Source of the DNA: Sphingomonas abaci
GTDB taxonomy: Bacteria > Pseudomonadota > Alphaproteobacteria > Sphingomonadales > Sphingomonadaceae
Reading direction: 5' to 3'
Length of the DNA: 64,000 nucleotides
NCBI RefSeq assembly: GCF_014199625.1
Contig: NZ_JACHNY010000002.1
Location: forward strand, 186,001-250,000
Part shown: piece by piece, positions 8,273 through 16,738 of the stretch
How the letters are laid out: every line of letters begins with the position of its first letter
Numbering within the stretch: the first letter of the stretch is position 1
The notes under the pieces: generated by a model
Databases searched by the model: none
The model's input: only the letters and a program-made list of their open reading frames with translations
Told to the model about the DNA's origin: nothing
Position numbers and translations under genes: made by a program

Positions 8273-9229
8273 ATGAAAGCAGCGATACTGGTCGGTCCGG
8301 CGCGGTTCGAGATCGCCGAGGTCGACCGCCCCGAGCCCGGCCCCGGCGAGGTCCGGGTGCGGCTGGAGGGAACGGGCGTCTGCGCCTCCAATGTCGAGCC
8401 ATATGAGGGCCAGCCCTGGTCGAGCTTCCCCGGCGCGCCGGGCGGCCTGGGCCATGAAGGTTGGGGCGTGGTCGACGCGCTGGGCGAGGGGGTGACCGCG
8501 CCCGCGATCGGCGCGCGCGTCGCCTTGCTGTCGGAACGGGCCTTTGCCGAATATGACGTCGCACCCGCCGAAGCACTGGTCGAATTGCCCGAGGCGCTGG
8601 CGGGCCGACCCTTTCCGGGTGAACCGGTGGCCTGCGCGATGAACATCTTCCGCCGCAGCGACATTCACGCCGGCCAGACGGTGGCGATCGTCGGCATCGG
8701 CTTCCTGGGCGCGATCCTGACCCGGCTGGCGACGGACGCCGGCGCGCGCGTCATCGCCATCTCGCGCCGGCCGGAGTCGCTGGCGCTGGCGCAGGCGTTC
8801 GGCGCGGCGGAGACGATCGCGATGGACGATCACTGGGCGATCATCGAACAGGTGAAGCAACTGACAGGCGAACGCTTCTGCGAGCGGGTCATAGAGGCGG
8901 TCGGCAAGCAATGGCCGCTCGACCTCGCCTCCGCCTTGGTCGGCATGGGCGGCAAGCTGGTCGTCGCCGGCTATCACCAAGACGGCCCGCGCCAGGTGAA
9001 TATGCAGGACTGGAACTGGAAGGGGATCGACGTGGTCAACGCGCACGAGCGTGACCCCGCCGTCCACCGCCAGGGCCTGCGCGAGGCGGTGGCGGCGGTG
9101 GCGAGCGGACGGATCGACCTCGACCGGCTGCTCACCCATGTCTATCCGCTCGACCGGCTGGGTGAGGCGATCACCGCGACGCGCGACAAGCCGGACGGGT
9201 TCGTCAAGGCGCTGGTGACCTATGCATAA
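8273..9229 (+). CDS. Zinc-type MDR alcohol dehydrogenase-like protein
   Basis: 318 residues, a short medium-chain dehydrogenase/reductase. The N-terminal GroES-like half has GTGVCASNVEP (a zinc-ligand Cys near residue 37) and GLGHEGWGVV (His-Glu pair near 63); the four-cysteine structural zinc lobe is missing. The Rossmann half has VAIVGIGFLGAILTRLA followed by RVIAISRR. Likely an NAD(P)-dependent oxidoreductase for a polyol, sugar or alcohol. Its stop overlaps the start of the Gfo/Idh/MocA gene by 8 bp, indicating coupling of two sugar-type oxidoreductases. Confidence 0.8.
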   Translation: MKAAILVGPARFEIAEVDRPEPGPGEVRVRLEGTGVCASNVEPYEGQPWSSFPGAPGGLGHEGWGVVDALGEGVTAPAIGARVALLSERAFAEYDVAPAEALVELPEALAGRPFPGEPVACAMNIFRRSDIHAGQTVAIVGIGFLGAILTRLATDAGARVIAISRRPESLALAQAFGAAETIAMDDHWAIIEQVKQLTGERFCERVIEAVGKQWPLDLASALVGMGGKLVVAGYHQDGPRQVNMQDWNWKGIDVVNAHERDPAVHRQGLREAVAAVASGRIDLDRLLTHVYPLDRLGEAITATRDKPDGFVKALVTYA

Positions 9230-10214
9230 GCCGCGCCTGGGGTTCCTCGGCACCGGCTGGATCGGCCGGCATCGCCTGGGCGCGATCCATGCGGCCGATT
9301 GCGCGACGATCGTCGCGGTCGCCGATTCTTCGCCCGAGATGGCGCGGGCGGCGGCGGAGGCGGTCCCCGGCGGGGTGGTGGTCGCCGATCTCGACGCAAT
9401 GCTGGCGCAAGGATTGGACGGTCTGGTCATTGCCACGCCCAGCGCGCTGCATGCCGGCCAGGCGATCCGCGCGCTGGAGGCTGGCGTCGCGGTGTTCTGC
9501 CAGAAGCCGCTGGGTCGCGACGCGGCGGAGACGGCGAGGGTCGTCGCGGCGGCGGAAACGGCGAACCGGCTGCTCGGCGTCGATCTGTCCTATCGCTTCA
9601 CCCAGGGTATGACGGCGATCGCCGATCTGGTCCGGCGCGGCGAACTGGGCCGGGTGTTCGCGATCGACCTGGTGTTCCACAACGCCTATGGCCCGGACAA
9701 GCCGTGGTTCTACGACCGGGCGCAATCGGGCGGCGGCTGCGTCATGGACCTGGGGATCCATCTGGTCGATCTGGCCTTGTGGGCGACCGGGTTCCCGGCG
9801 GTGACCCGGACCCAGGCCAGCCTGTTCGCCGGCGGCGCACCGCTGCACGGGCGCGACGCGGTCGAGGATTATGCCGTCGCCACGCTCGACCTGGCGGACG
9901 GCGCGGTGGTGCGGCTGGCCTGTTCGTGGCGCGTCCATGCCGGGCGCGACGCGGTGATCGAGGCGAGCTTCTATGGCAGCCAGGGCGGGGCGACGCTCCG
10001 CAACGTCGATGGCTCCTTCTACGATTTCGTCGCGGAGCGGCATCGCGGCACCGCGCGCGAGACGTTGGCCGAGCCGCCGGAGGATTGGGGGGGGCGCGCC
10101 GCCGTCGACTGGGCCAGGCGCCTGGCGGCGGGCGCGCGTTTCGATCCCGAGGCGCGGCACTTCGTCGCGGCGGCCGAGGCGCTCGACCGGATCTACGCCG
10201 CTGCCGGGGCGTGA
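9222..10214 (+). CDS. Gfo/Idh/MocA family oxidoreductase
   Basis: 330 residues. N-terminal NAD(P)-binding motif GFLGTGWIGRHRLGAI (residues 6-21), the ATPSALHAGQAI stretch and the conserved FCQKPLGRDAAE motif with its catalytic Lys; the C-terminal half contains GGGCVMDLGIHLVDLALW, which includes the conserved Asp and His of the active site. Family members oxidise or reduce sugars, inositols and pseudo-sugars. Start ATG lies inside the end of the MDR gene (8-bp overlap). Together they may interconvert a keto-sugar in the adjacent glycan locus, but no substrate can be assigned. Confidence 0.88.
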   Translation: MHKPRLGFLGTGWIGRHRLGAIHAADCATIVAVADSSPEMARAAAEAVPGGVVVADLDAMLAQGLDGLVIATPSALHAGQAIRALEAGVAVFCQKPLGRDAAETARVVAAAETANRLLGVDLSYRFTQGMTAIADLVRRGELGRVFAIDLVFHNAYGPDKPWFYDRAQSGGGCVMDLGIHLVDLALWATGFPAVTRTQASLFAGGAPLHGRDAVEDYAVATLDLADGAVVRLACSWRVHAGRDAVIEASFYGSQGGATLRNVDGSFYDFVAERHRGTARETLAEPPEDWGGRAAVDWARRLAAGARFDPEARHFVAAAEALDRIYAAAGA

Positions 10215-10289
10215 CGCGGTGCCGCTTCCCCGTCAATGGATCGGACTCTAAGGACGGGCAGGGACGAGGGGATAGGGAACGGGCGGCCG

Positions 10290-11528
10290 ATGATGCAAGA
10301 ATTCGACGTGGTGATCGTGGGCGGCGGCCATGCCGGCGCGCAGGCCGCGATTGCGCTGCGGCAGGAAAAGTTCGGCGGCTCGGTCGCGTTGCTGACTGCC
10401 GAGGCCGACGCGCCTTATGAACGGCCGCCTTTGTCCAAGGACTATCTGTCGGGCAACCGGTCGTTCGACCGCATCCTGATCCGCCCCGAAGCCTTTTGGC
10501 GCGAACGATCGATCGCGCTGCGCACCGGCACCCGTGTGGCCGCGGTCGACCCGGCGATGCGGTGTGTGCGGACCGAGACGGGCGAGGCTATCGGCTATGG
10601 CGAGCTGATCTGGGCGGCGGGCGGCGATGCCCGTCGGATCGCCTGTCCCGGCCACGACCTGGCCGGCGTCCATTCGGTGCGCAGCCGCGCCGATGTCGAC
10701 CGCTTGGTCGCCGAACTGCCCGCCGTGCGCGAGGTGGTGGTGATCGGCGGCGGCTATATCGGGCTGGAGGCGGCGGCCGTCCTGGCCAAGGCCGGCAAGG
10801 CGGTGACGCTGGTCGAGGCGCAGGACCGGGTGCTCGCCCGCGTCGCCGGGCGCGACCTGTCGCGCTTCTACGAGGACGAGCACCGGGCGCACGGCGTCAC
10901 CGTGCGCCTGAACGAGCGCGTGTCCTGCCTGGAGGGCGAGACCCGGGTCGGCGGCGTGCGGCTGCACGACGGCACGCTGTTGCCGGCGCAGATGGTGATC
11001 GTCGGTATCGGCATCGTGCCGGCGGTCGCGCCGTTGCTGGCGGCGGGTGTCGCGGGTGGCCCGGCCGGGGTGGGTGGCGTTCTCGTCGATGCGCAGTGCC
11101 GCACCGATGTCGCCGGCATCCGCGCGATCGGGGATTGCGCCGCCCATGCCAATGCCTTTGCCGATGGCGCCGTGATCCGGTTGGAGTCGGTGCAGAACGC
11201 CACCGACCAGGCGGCGGTCGCGGCGCGGGCGATCGTCGGGCGCGACGTCGCCTATCATGCCGTGCCGTGGTTCTGGTCGGACCAGTATGACCTGAAGCTG
11301 CAAACGGTCGGCCTGTCGGCGGGACATGACGAGACCGTGCGGCGCGGCGATCCGGCGAGCCGCAGCTTTGCCCTTGTCTATCTGCGCCAGGGACGGGTCA
11401 TCGCGCTCGACTGCGTCAATGCGATGAAGGACTTCGTGCAGGGCCGCGCGCTGGTGACGGCAGGAGCGATCGTCCCGCCCGACGCCCTGGCCGATCCGTC
11501 CCTCCCGCTCAAAACCCTCCTGATCTGA
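10290..11528 (+). CDS. FAD-dependent ferredoxin/rubredoxin reductase-type oxidoreductase
   Basis: 412 residues from ATG 10290 (ATGATG; the second codon is equally possible). An in-frame start at 10236 would add a basic tail ahead of the FAD motif and is not preferred. VVIVGGGHAGAQAAIAL (FAD), APYERPPLSKDYLSG (diagnostic of ferredoxin-NAD reductases of the CamA/ThcD type), VVVIGGGYIGLEAAA (NAD), AIGDCAAHAN (second FAD motif) and a Reductase_C-like tail with PWFWSDQYDLKLQ. Such enzymes pass electrons from NAD(P)H to a small ferredoxin for a P450 or Rieske oxygenase; none is encoded in this window. Confidence 0.85.
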   Translation: MMQEFDVVIVGGGHAGAQAAIALRQEKFGGSVALLTAEADAPYERPPLSKDYLSGNRSFDRILIRPEAFWRERSIALRTGTRVAAVDPAMRCVRTETGEAIGYGELIWAAGGDARRIACPGHDLAGVHSVRSRADVDRLVAELPAVREVVVIGGGYIGLEAAAVLAKAGKAVTLVEAQDRVLARVAGRDLSRFYEDEHRAHGVTVRLNERVSCLEGETRVGGVRLHDGTLLPAQMVIVGIGIVPAVAPLLAAGVAGGPAGVGGVLVDAQCRTDVAGIRAIGDCAAHANAFADGAVIRLESVQNATDQAAVAARAIVGRDVAYHAVPWFWSDQYDLKLQTVGLSAGHDETVRRGDPASRSFALVYLRQGRVIALDCVNAMKDFVQGRALVTAGAIVPPDALADPSLPLKTLLI

Positions 11529-11595
11529 GCCAGTCGACCGGGCACCGATGCCGTCGCCATGCGTAGGTGCGGCGCACCGTAACAGGAGGCGGGAT

Positions 11596-12720
11596 GTGAA
11601 TAGTCCGCAATTATTCCAAGGCCTTGATGTGGGTCCGCTGCGGCTGGACAATCGCATCGTCATCGCACCCATGTGCCAGTATTCGGCCGAGAATGGCTGC
11701 ATGACCGACTGGCATCTGATCCATCTCGGCCATCTCGCCTTGTCCGGCGCGGCGCTGCTGACGATCGAGGCGACCGCGGTCGTGCCCGAGGGGCGGATCA
11801 CCTATGCCGATGTCGGGCTGTGGGACGATGCGACCGAGGCGGCGCTGGCGCGAGTGGTGGCGGCGGTGCGGCGGCATTCGCCGATGCCGATCGCGATCCA
11901 GCTCGCCCATGCCGGACGCAAGGCGTCGACCGACCTGCCCTGGCGCGGTGGCCGCCAGATTTCCCCAGACGCTCCGAATGGCTGGCAAACGGTCGCGCCC
12001 TCCGCCTTGGCGTTCGAAGCGGGGGAGGCTGCGCCCACCGCGCTCGATCGGGACGGCATCGCACGGCTGCGCGACGCTTTTGTCGAGTCCGCCAGGCGCG
12101 CGGTGCGGATCGGCATCGATGCGATCCAGCTTCACGGCGCGCATGGCTATCTACTCCACCAGTTCCTGTCGCCGCTCTCCAACCGGCGCGACGACGACTA
12201 TGGCGGATCGCTGGAGAACCGGATGCGTCTGCCGCTCGAGATCTTCGACGCGGTGCGCGCCGCCGTTCCAGACCGCGTGCCGGTGACGATGCGCGTGTCG
12301 GGCACCGACTGGGTCGAGGGCGGTTGGGACATCGAGCAGACCATCGCCTTCGCACAGGCGGTGGAGGCGCGCGGCTGTGCCGCCATGCATGTGTCGAGCG
12401 GCGGGCTGGACCCGCGTCAGCAGATACCGGTCGGCCCCAGCTATCAGGTTCCGCTCGCCCGCGCGCTGAAGCAGGCGGTCGCCATTCCCATCGTCGCGGT
12501 GGGCCTGATCACAGACTACGAGCAGGCGGAGGCGATCGTCGCGACCGGCGATGCTGACCTGATCGGGCTGGCGCGCACCATTCTCTACGATCCGCGCTGG
12601 CCCTGGCATGCCGCGGCGCATCTGGGCGGACGGGTCCGCGCGCCGGACCAGTATCTCCGCTCGCAACCGCACCGGTTCAAGGATCTCTTCGACGTGCCGA
12701 CCAGCGATACGGGCATGTAG
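11596..12720 (+). CDS. NADH:flavin oxidoreductase, Old Yellow Enzyme family
   Basis: 374 residues from GTG 11596, 6 nt after a clear AGGAGG (11584-11589); this decides against a longer frame from 11548. TIM-barrel FMN enzyme: APMCQYSAENGCMTDWHLIH near the N-terminus is the YqjM-like signature (Cys and Tyr that tune the flavin), QLAHAGRKAS and LHGAHGYLLHQFLSPLSNRR (substrate-binding His-x-x-His), SLENRMRLPLEI, then the phosphate-binding VGLITDYEQAEAI and IGLARTILYDPRWPWHAA. Likely reduces activated C=C bonds with NAD(P)H. It is the last gene of the plus-strand run and has its own ribosome site. Confidence 0.92.
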   Translation: MNSPQLFQGLDVGPLRLDNRIVIAPMCQYSAENGCMTDWHLIHLGHLALSGAALLTIEATAVVPEGRITYADVGLWDDATEAALARVVAAVRRHSPMPIAIQLAHAGRKASTDLPWRGGRQISPDAPNGWQTVAPSALAFEAGEAAPTALDRDGIARLRDAFVESARRAVRIGIDAIQLHGAHGYLLHQFLSPLSNRRDDDYGGSLENRMRLPLEIFDAVRAAVPDRVPVTMRVSGTDWVEGGWDIEQTIAFAQAVEARGCAAMHVSSGGLDPRQQIPVGPSYQVPLARALKQAVAIPIVAVGLITDYEQAEAIVATGDADLIGLARTILYDPRWPWHAAAHLGGRVRAPDQYLRSQPHRFKDLFDVPTSDTGM

Positions 12721-12859
12721 CGAGAGGTTCGCTGAACCCAAACGGCGTCCCGACGAAAAGCGGAACCATCGCGAAGGTCGAGGTTCCAAGTTCACTGCCC
12801 TTCACTCCGCCCCGCGCGAGAGCGGTGTGGTGGGCAGTGCAGACAATGGCACTACGGAA

Positions 12860-12888
12860 AGGGGCGCCCGCTCGCCGCGAACGCCCCT
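12860..12888 (-). terminator. Hairpin terminator of the csbD-like gene
   Basis: On the minus strand, AGGGGCG and CGCCCCT pair (12888-12882 with 12866-12860) around a 15-nt loop and are followed by TTTCC, about 24 nt after the CsbD stop. A 7-bp G+C stem and a short T run fit a weak intrinsic terminator; on the plus strand it could also end the oxidoreductase transcript. Confidence 0.45.
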
Positions 12889-12911
12889 GCCTGTCTCGCC
12901 AATCGGCCGGG

Positions 12912-13094
12912 TCAGATCTTGTCGCCGAGCGCGCCCTTGACCGAACCCTTGACGTCCTGACCGGTGCCCTTGAGCTGCTGGGCTTCACCCTCGGCGCGCA
13001 GATGATCGTTATCGGTGGCCTTGCCGACGGCTTCCTTGACCGACCCTGCGATCTTGTTGCCAGCCGCCGCAATCTTGTCGGACATCTCGCCCAT
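12912..13094 (-). CDS. CsbD family small stress protein
   Basis: 60 residues beginning MGEMSDKIAAAGNKIAGSVK, with the repeated K-G-x-x-K-E-A-x-G-K pattern (GSVKEAVGKATDN, GTGQDVKGSVKGALGDKI) that defines CsbD proteins. An in-frame ATG at 13112 exists, but AAGGA sits 7 nt before the ATG at 13094 and the family usually starts MGE. Highly charged, soluble, no membrane segment. Function is unknown; in Bacillus csbD is controlled by the general stress sigma factor, and in Alphaproteobacteria such genes often belong to the EcfG stress regulon, although I did not identify an EcfG promoter here. Confidence 0.85.
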   Translation of the reverse strand: MGEMSDKIAAAGNKIAGSVKEAVGKATDNDHLRAEGEAQQLKGTGQDVKGSVKGALGDKI

Positions 13095-13276
13095 CCATCT
13101 ATCCTTTGTCATGCCGGTCGATACGAACCGGATGCAAGTTAAACGAGATCAAGCAACGACGGTTCCTTACCGGACCGTGCAGCGGCCCGACGGCGCCCCG
13201 GACTTTACCTGTCCCCGCACGCTGCTAATAACCCGCCGACCTTCCCGACACAGGGGGCAGGCGAGTGGAGTAGGGC

Positions 13277-14458
13277 GTGGCGATCATCGAACAATCCCCT
13301 GGCGACGACGGCATCACCGCGCCTTCGCCCGGCGAGCTCCAGTATCGCCTGCACCAGCAATCCGTTCTCGCCGACTTTGGGATCGAGGCGCTGCGGGCGC
13401 GCGAGCTCGACCCGATGTTGCGCCGCGCCGTCGAACTTTGCGCGCGAGGCATGCGCTCCTCTTTCGCCAAGCTGCTGGAGTACCAGCCCGACAAGGGCAC
13501 GCTGCTGGTGCGCGAGGGCGTCGGCTGGCGCGACGGCGTGGTCGGCACGGTGGAGATGGCCAGCGATGCGCAATCACCCGCCGGCTTCGCCTATCATTCG
13601 GGTGAGGCGGTGATCTCCAACCATCTCGAAAATGAGGAACGCTTCCGCACCCCCGCCTTCATGGCCGAGCACGGCATCTGCCGCGCGATCAACGTCCTGG
13701 TCGAGGCGGGCGGGCAGAAATATGGCGTGCTGGAGGTCGACAGCGCCGAGCAGGGCCAGTTCGAGGCCGCCGACCTCGCCTTCATGCAAGGCTTCGCCAA
13801 TCTGATCGGCGTCGCGATCGAGCGGCAACATGCCGAACACCGGCTTGCCGCCGCGATCGAGCATCAGGAACTGCTGACCCGCGAGGCGAGCCACCGGGTC
13901 AAGAACAGCCTGGCGCTGGTGTCGGCCATGCTCAACCTCCAGATGCAGGAGGATGAGGATCCGCGCATCGCCCGGCTGCTCGGCGACGCACAGGCGCGGA
14001 TCACCGCCATCGCCCAGGCGCACGACCGGCTGTGGCGCGGGCAGCAGGTCGGCATCGTCGCGCTCGACGAACTGGTCTGCGGCATCGTCGCCAATCTGGC
14101 CGAGCAGGCCCGTCTCGACACGGTGGCGTGCGACATCTGCGCGGCGGACCTGAACGCCGACATCGCCATCCCGGTCGGCCTGGCGGTGACCGAGCTGGTC
14201 ACCAACGCGATCAAATATGCTGCCGATGCCGGTCCGATCGCCGTTAAGCTGAAGCAGGAGGCGGCGGAGTTCGTGCTGACCGTCACCGACCGGGGGCCGG
14301 GACTGCCGGCGGATTTCGACTTGAAGGCGATGTCGCGCGAGAGCCTGGGGATGCGGATGATCGCCAGCTTGGCGCGGCAGCTGCGTGGGGCCCTCGACTT
14401 CGCGGATGCCGGGCCGGGGACGCGCGTGACGTTGCGCTTCCCCGACCCGCGCCACTAA
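13277..14458 (+). CDS. GAF-domain sensor histidine kinase, HisKA_2/HWE type
   Basis: 393 residues from GTG. Residues about 30-185 form a GAF domain (VLADFGIEALRARELDPML, QKYGVLEVDSAEQGQF, FMQGFANLIGVAIER). The phosphoacceptor His is H206 in REASHRVKNSLALVSAML, a HisKA_2 box; the ATPase domain has ELVTNAIKYA (N box), TDRGPGLP (G1) and SLGMRMIASLARQL (G2). No membrane segment, so a cytosolic sensor. No response regulator is adjacent: the convergent neighbour is an antiporter ending 4 nt away. In Alphaproteobacteria such soluble kinases commonly feed PhyR or single-domain regulators; that link is inference. Confidence 0.9.
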   Translation: MAIIEQSPGDDGITAPSPGELQYRLHQQSVLADFGIEALRARELDPMLRRAVELCARGMRSSFAKLLEYQPDKGTLLVREGVGWRDGVVGTVEMASDAQSPAGFAYHSGEAVISNHLENEERFRTPAFMAEHGICRAINVLVEAGGQKYGVLEVDSAEQGQFEAADLAFMQGFANLIGVAIERQHAEHRLAAAIEHQELLTREASHRVKNSLALVSAMLNLQMQEDEDPRIARLLGDAQARITAIAQAHDRLWRGQQVGIVALDELVCGIVANLAEQARLDTVACDICAADLNADIAIPVGLAVTELVTNAIKYAADAGPIAVKLKQEAAEFVLTVTDRGPGLPADFDLKAMSRESLGMRMIASLARQLRGALDFADAGPGTRVTLRFPDPRH

Positions 14459-14462
14459 GCGT

Positions 14463-15815
14463 TCAGGCGGCGGCGGCGCCCAGCTCGCCGCTCGCCCGCG
14501 CCCGGCGGCCATAGACCCATTCGAACAAGGGGCTGGCCATCATCGTCGTGACGATCGCCATGAGCACCAGCATCGAGAAGAGCGTCGGGCCGATGATCCC
14601 CTTGCTCAGGCCGATATTGATGATGATCAGCTCCATCAGCCCGCGCGAATTCATCAGCGCGCCGATGCCGAGCGCGGTGCGATTGTCCTCGCCGCACGCG
14701 CGCGCCGCGAGGTAGCAGGCGCCGAACTTGGCGGCGATCGATGCGGCCAGGATGCCGAGCGCGATCAACAGCAGCGACGCCGAATTGACCATGTCCATCC
14801 GCGTGTTCAGCCCCGAATAGGTGAAGAACATCGGCAGCAGCAGCACCACCGCCAGCGGCTCGACCTTGCGCTTCAGCTCGGCGACGAACAGCCCCCGTGG
14901 CATGAACACGCCTAGGATGAAGCCGCCGAAGATGCCGTGCACTCCGATCGCGTCCATGATGAAGGACGAGAAGCAGAACAGCATCAGCGTGATCGCCAGC
15001 ACGTTCATGCTCATCTCGCCCCGCGCCTCGACCGCGCGGCCGAGCGGGGCGAGCAGTCGGCGTCCGAAGGCGAGCAGGAAGCCGACATAAAGGATCGCCC
15101 CGCCGATCGCCAGGATCGCGACGCCGCTTCCGCCCCCGAAGGTTGCGAGCACCACCGCCAGCACGCACCAGGAGGCGGCGTCGTCGAACGCGCCCGCGGT
15201 CAGCGACAAGGTGCCGAGCGGGCTGTCGGCCAGCCCGCGCTCATTGATGATCCGCGCCAGCATCGGGAAGGCGGTGAGCGCGATGCACGCGCCCAGGAAC
15301 AGCGTCGCGCTGCCGGTGCCGATATTGGGCGCGAACAGGCCTGGCACGGTCAGCAGCATCGGCGTGATCAGCGCCGCGATCAGGAAAGGCGCGGCGATGC
15401 CGGAGGCGGACACCGCCATCGCGCTCTTCGCCTTGGACTGGAAATGATCGAGCCGCAGCGTCAGCCCGACCAGGAACATGTAGATCGCCACGCCGAGCTG
15501 CGCGCCGGCATAGAGGATATTCTTGGTTTCCTTGGGAAAGATCGCCGCCTGTAGGTCGGGCGCGAACAGGCCGAGCAAGGACGGGCCGAGCAGCACGCCT
15601 GCGATCATCTCGCCCACCACTGGCGGCTGCGCCAGCACGCGCTGCGCGAACCAGCTCACCAGCCGGCAGGTCAGGATGATGATCGCGAGCTGGAGGAAGA
15701 AGTGGATGCTGTAGTCGCCGGGCACATAGCTGCTGGCGCTCGCCGGCACCGCCGGCCCGTGCGCGGACAGCATCCCCCCGGCGACGTGCCGGAAACTGTC
15801 GATCATGTCGTTCAT
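14463..15815 (-). CDS. Cation:proton antiporter, CPA2 type
   Basis: 450 residues with about 12-13 membrane helices. ATG at 15815 is preceded by GGGGAGAG; earlier in-frame codons add only a polar tail. Typical CPA2/Na_H_Exchanger features: VVGEMIAGVLLGPSLLG near residue 70, LFLVGL-type helix (YMFLVGLTLRLDHF), FDDAASWCVLAVVLATF with the conserved Asp pair of the ion site, GIFGGFILGVFMPRG and GALMNSRGLMELIIINIGL. Inner-membrane Na+/H+ or K+/H+ exchange is likely. No C-terminal TrkA-N domain is present. It diverges from the toxin-antitoxin operon. Confidence 0.88.
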   Translation of the reverse strand: MNDMIDSFRHVAGGMLSAHGPAVPASASSYVPGDYSIHFFLQLAIIILTCRLVSWFAQRVLAQPPVVGEMIAGVLLGPSLLGLFAPDLQAAIFPKETKNILYAGAQLGVAIYMFLVGLTLRLDHFQSKAKSAMAVSASGIAAPFLIAALITPMLLTVPGLFAPNIGTGSATLFLGACIALTAFPMLARIINERGLADSPLGTLSLTAGAFDDAASWCVLAVVLATFGGGSGVAILAIGGAILYVGFLLAFGRRLLAPLGRAVEARGEMSMNVLAITLMLFCFSSFIMDAIGVHGIFGGFILGVFMPRGLFVAELKRKVEPLAVVLLLPMFFTYSGLNTRMDMVNSASLLLIALGILAASIAAKFGACYLAARACGEDNRTALGIGALMNSRGLMELIIINIGLSKGIIGPTLFSMLVLMAIVTTMMASPLFEWVYGRRARASGELGAAAA

Positions 15816-15950
15816 CGCTCTCCCCGGTCCCCCGGTTTCCGGTGTTCGGTCGGGTTGAAGGCCAAGCGGCTGGCGAGCGCAAGCCATGTTCCCCCACGTT
15901 TGCGACGATTTCCGGGAGCGCTACCGGGATTGTGGCTTGGCGGAAACAGC

Positions 15951-15966
15951 GTAGGTACGTACCTAC
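15951..15966. promoter_or_regulatory. Perfect 16-bp palindromic operator of the TA operon
   Basis: GTAGGTACGTACCTAC is a perfect 16-bp palindrome ending 25 nt before the antitoxin ATG. A -35-like TTGGCG (15937-15942) with a 17-nt spacer puts the -10-like TACCTA (15960-15965) inside the palindrome, so a bound antitoxin dimer would block the promoter. This is the standard autoregulatory layout for Phd/YefM-type modules; the pairing of site and protein is inferred. Confidence 0.65.
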
Positions 15967-15991
15967 AGGAAAATCCCCGGACAGGTGCGCG

Positions 15992-16237
15992 ATGAAGATG
16001 CTGAGCAGCCGTGCGTTCAACCAGGATGTCAGCCTCGCCAAGCGACTCGCGCGGCTCGAACCGGTGTTCATCACCGATCGCGGTCGGCCGACCCACGTGT
16101 TGATCGGCATCGAGGCGTTCCGGCAGATGGCCGGGCAGGGGGACAGCATCGTCGACCTGCTGGCGGCCGAAGGCGAGGCGCTGTCCGAACCACCCCCGGC
16201 CGCGCGCTGGATGCGCGGCGGCAGCCGGACGCGCTGA
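15992..16237 (+). CDS. Type II antitoxin, Phd/YefM family
   Basis: 81 residues starting MKMLSSRAFNQDVSLAKRLA. N-terminal DNA-binding half (SSRAFNQDVSLAKRLARLEPVFITDRGRPTHVLIGIEAF) follows the Phd/YefM pattern: short strand, helix, then the PVxITxRGxPxHVL hairpin. The C-terminal tail (LLAAEGEALSEPPPAARWM) would thread the toxin active site. The stop codon overlaps the toxin ATG by one base (TGATG), the usual coupling. Expected to neutralise the PIN toxin and to repress its own promoter through the palindrome 25 nt upstream. Confidence 0.85.
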   Translation: MKMLSSRAFNQDVSLAKRLARLEPVFITDRGRPTHVLIGIEAFRQMAGQGDSIVDLLAAEGEALSEPPPAARWMRGGSRTR

Positions 16238-16734
16238 TGTACCTGCTCGACACCGTGATCGTCGGCGCGCTGAAACAGGCGCGCAGCGGCGGGGCTGATC
16301 CCGGGCTGGCGCTCTGGGCGGGGGGCGTGCCGCGCCAGGAGCTGTTCCTGTCGGTAGTGACCCTGCTCGAGTTGCAGGCCGCAGCGGAGACCGGCTCCCG
16401 ACGCAAGCCGGGCGGGGAGGGCGGCATGACGCTGGCCGCCTGGATCCGCGACCGGGTGCTGCCGGCGTTCGAGGGGCGCGTCCTGCCGGTCGACCTGGCC
16501 GTGGCGAAGCGCGCCGGCGCGCTGGCCTATGCGGAAATGCGGGACGCCCTGCTGGTCGCGACCGCCCTGGAGCACGGCCTGACCCTCGTCACCGCCGATC
16601 CGGCCGCCTATAAGGTCGGGCGGCCCAAGCTGTTCTGCCCGCTCGGCTATACGCCGCAGGAGCCGGAGGAGGATTGGCGCGAGGCGGCGCGCGGCGGATC
16701 GCAGTGGTTCCGCAACCTGTTCGTGAGGATGTGA
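16237..16734 (+). CDS. Type II toxin, PIN-domain ribonuclease
   Basis: 165 residues, longer than most VapC toxins (about 130-145). The four acidic PIN positions are present: D5 in MYLLDTVIV, E45 in VTLLELQAA, D103 in AEMRDALLVATALEHGL and D121 in LVTAD. These bind the metal for RNA cleavage. A C-terminal extension (FCPLGYTPQEPEEDWREAAR and onward, ending near QWFRNLFVRM) follows the fold and has no motif I recognise. Coupled to the Phd/YefM antitoxin (1-bp overlap) and followed 4 nt later by the halogenase gene. The Phd antitoxin with PIN toxin pairing is well known in Alphaproteobacteria. Confidence 0.88.
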   Translation: MYLLDTVIVGALKQARSGGADPGLALWAGGVPRQELFLSVVTLLELQAAAETGSRRKPGGEGGMTLAAWIRDRVLPAFEGRVLPVDLAVAKRAGALAYAEMRDALLVATALEHGLTLVTADPAAYKVGRPKLFCPLGYTPQEPEEDWREAARGGSQWFRNLFVRM

Positions 16735-16738
16735 GGGG

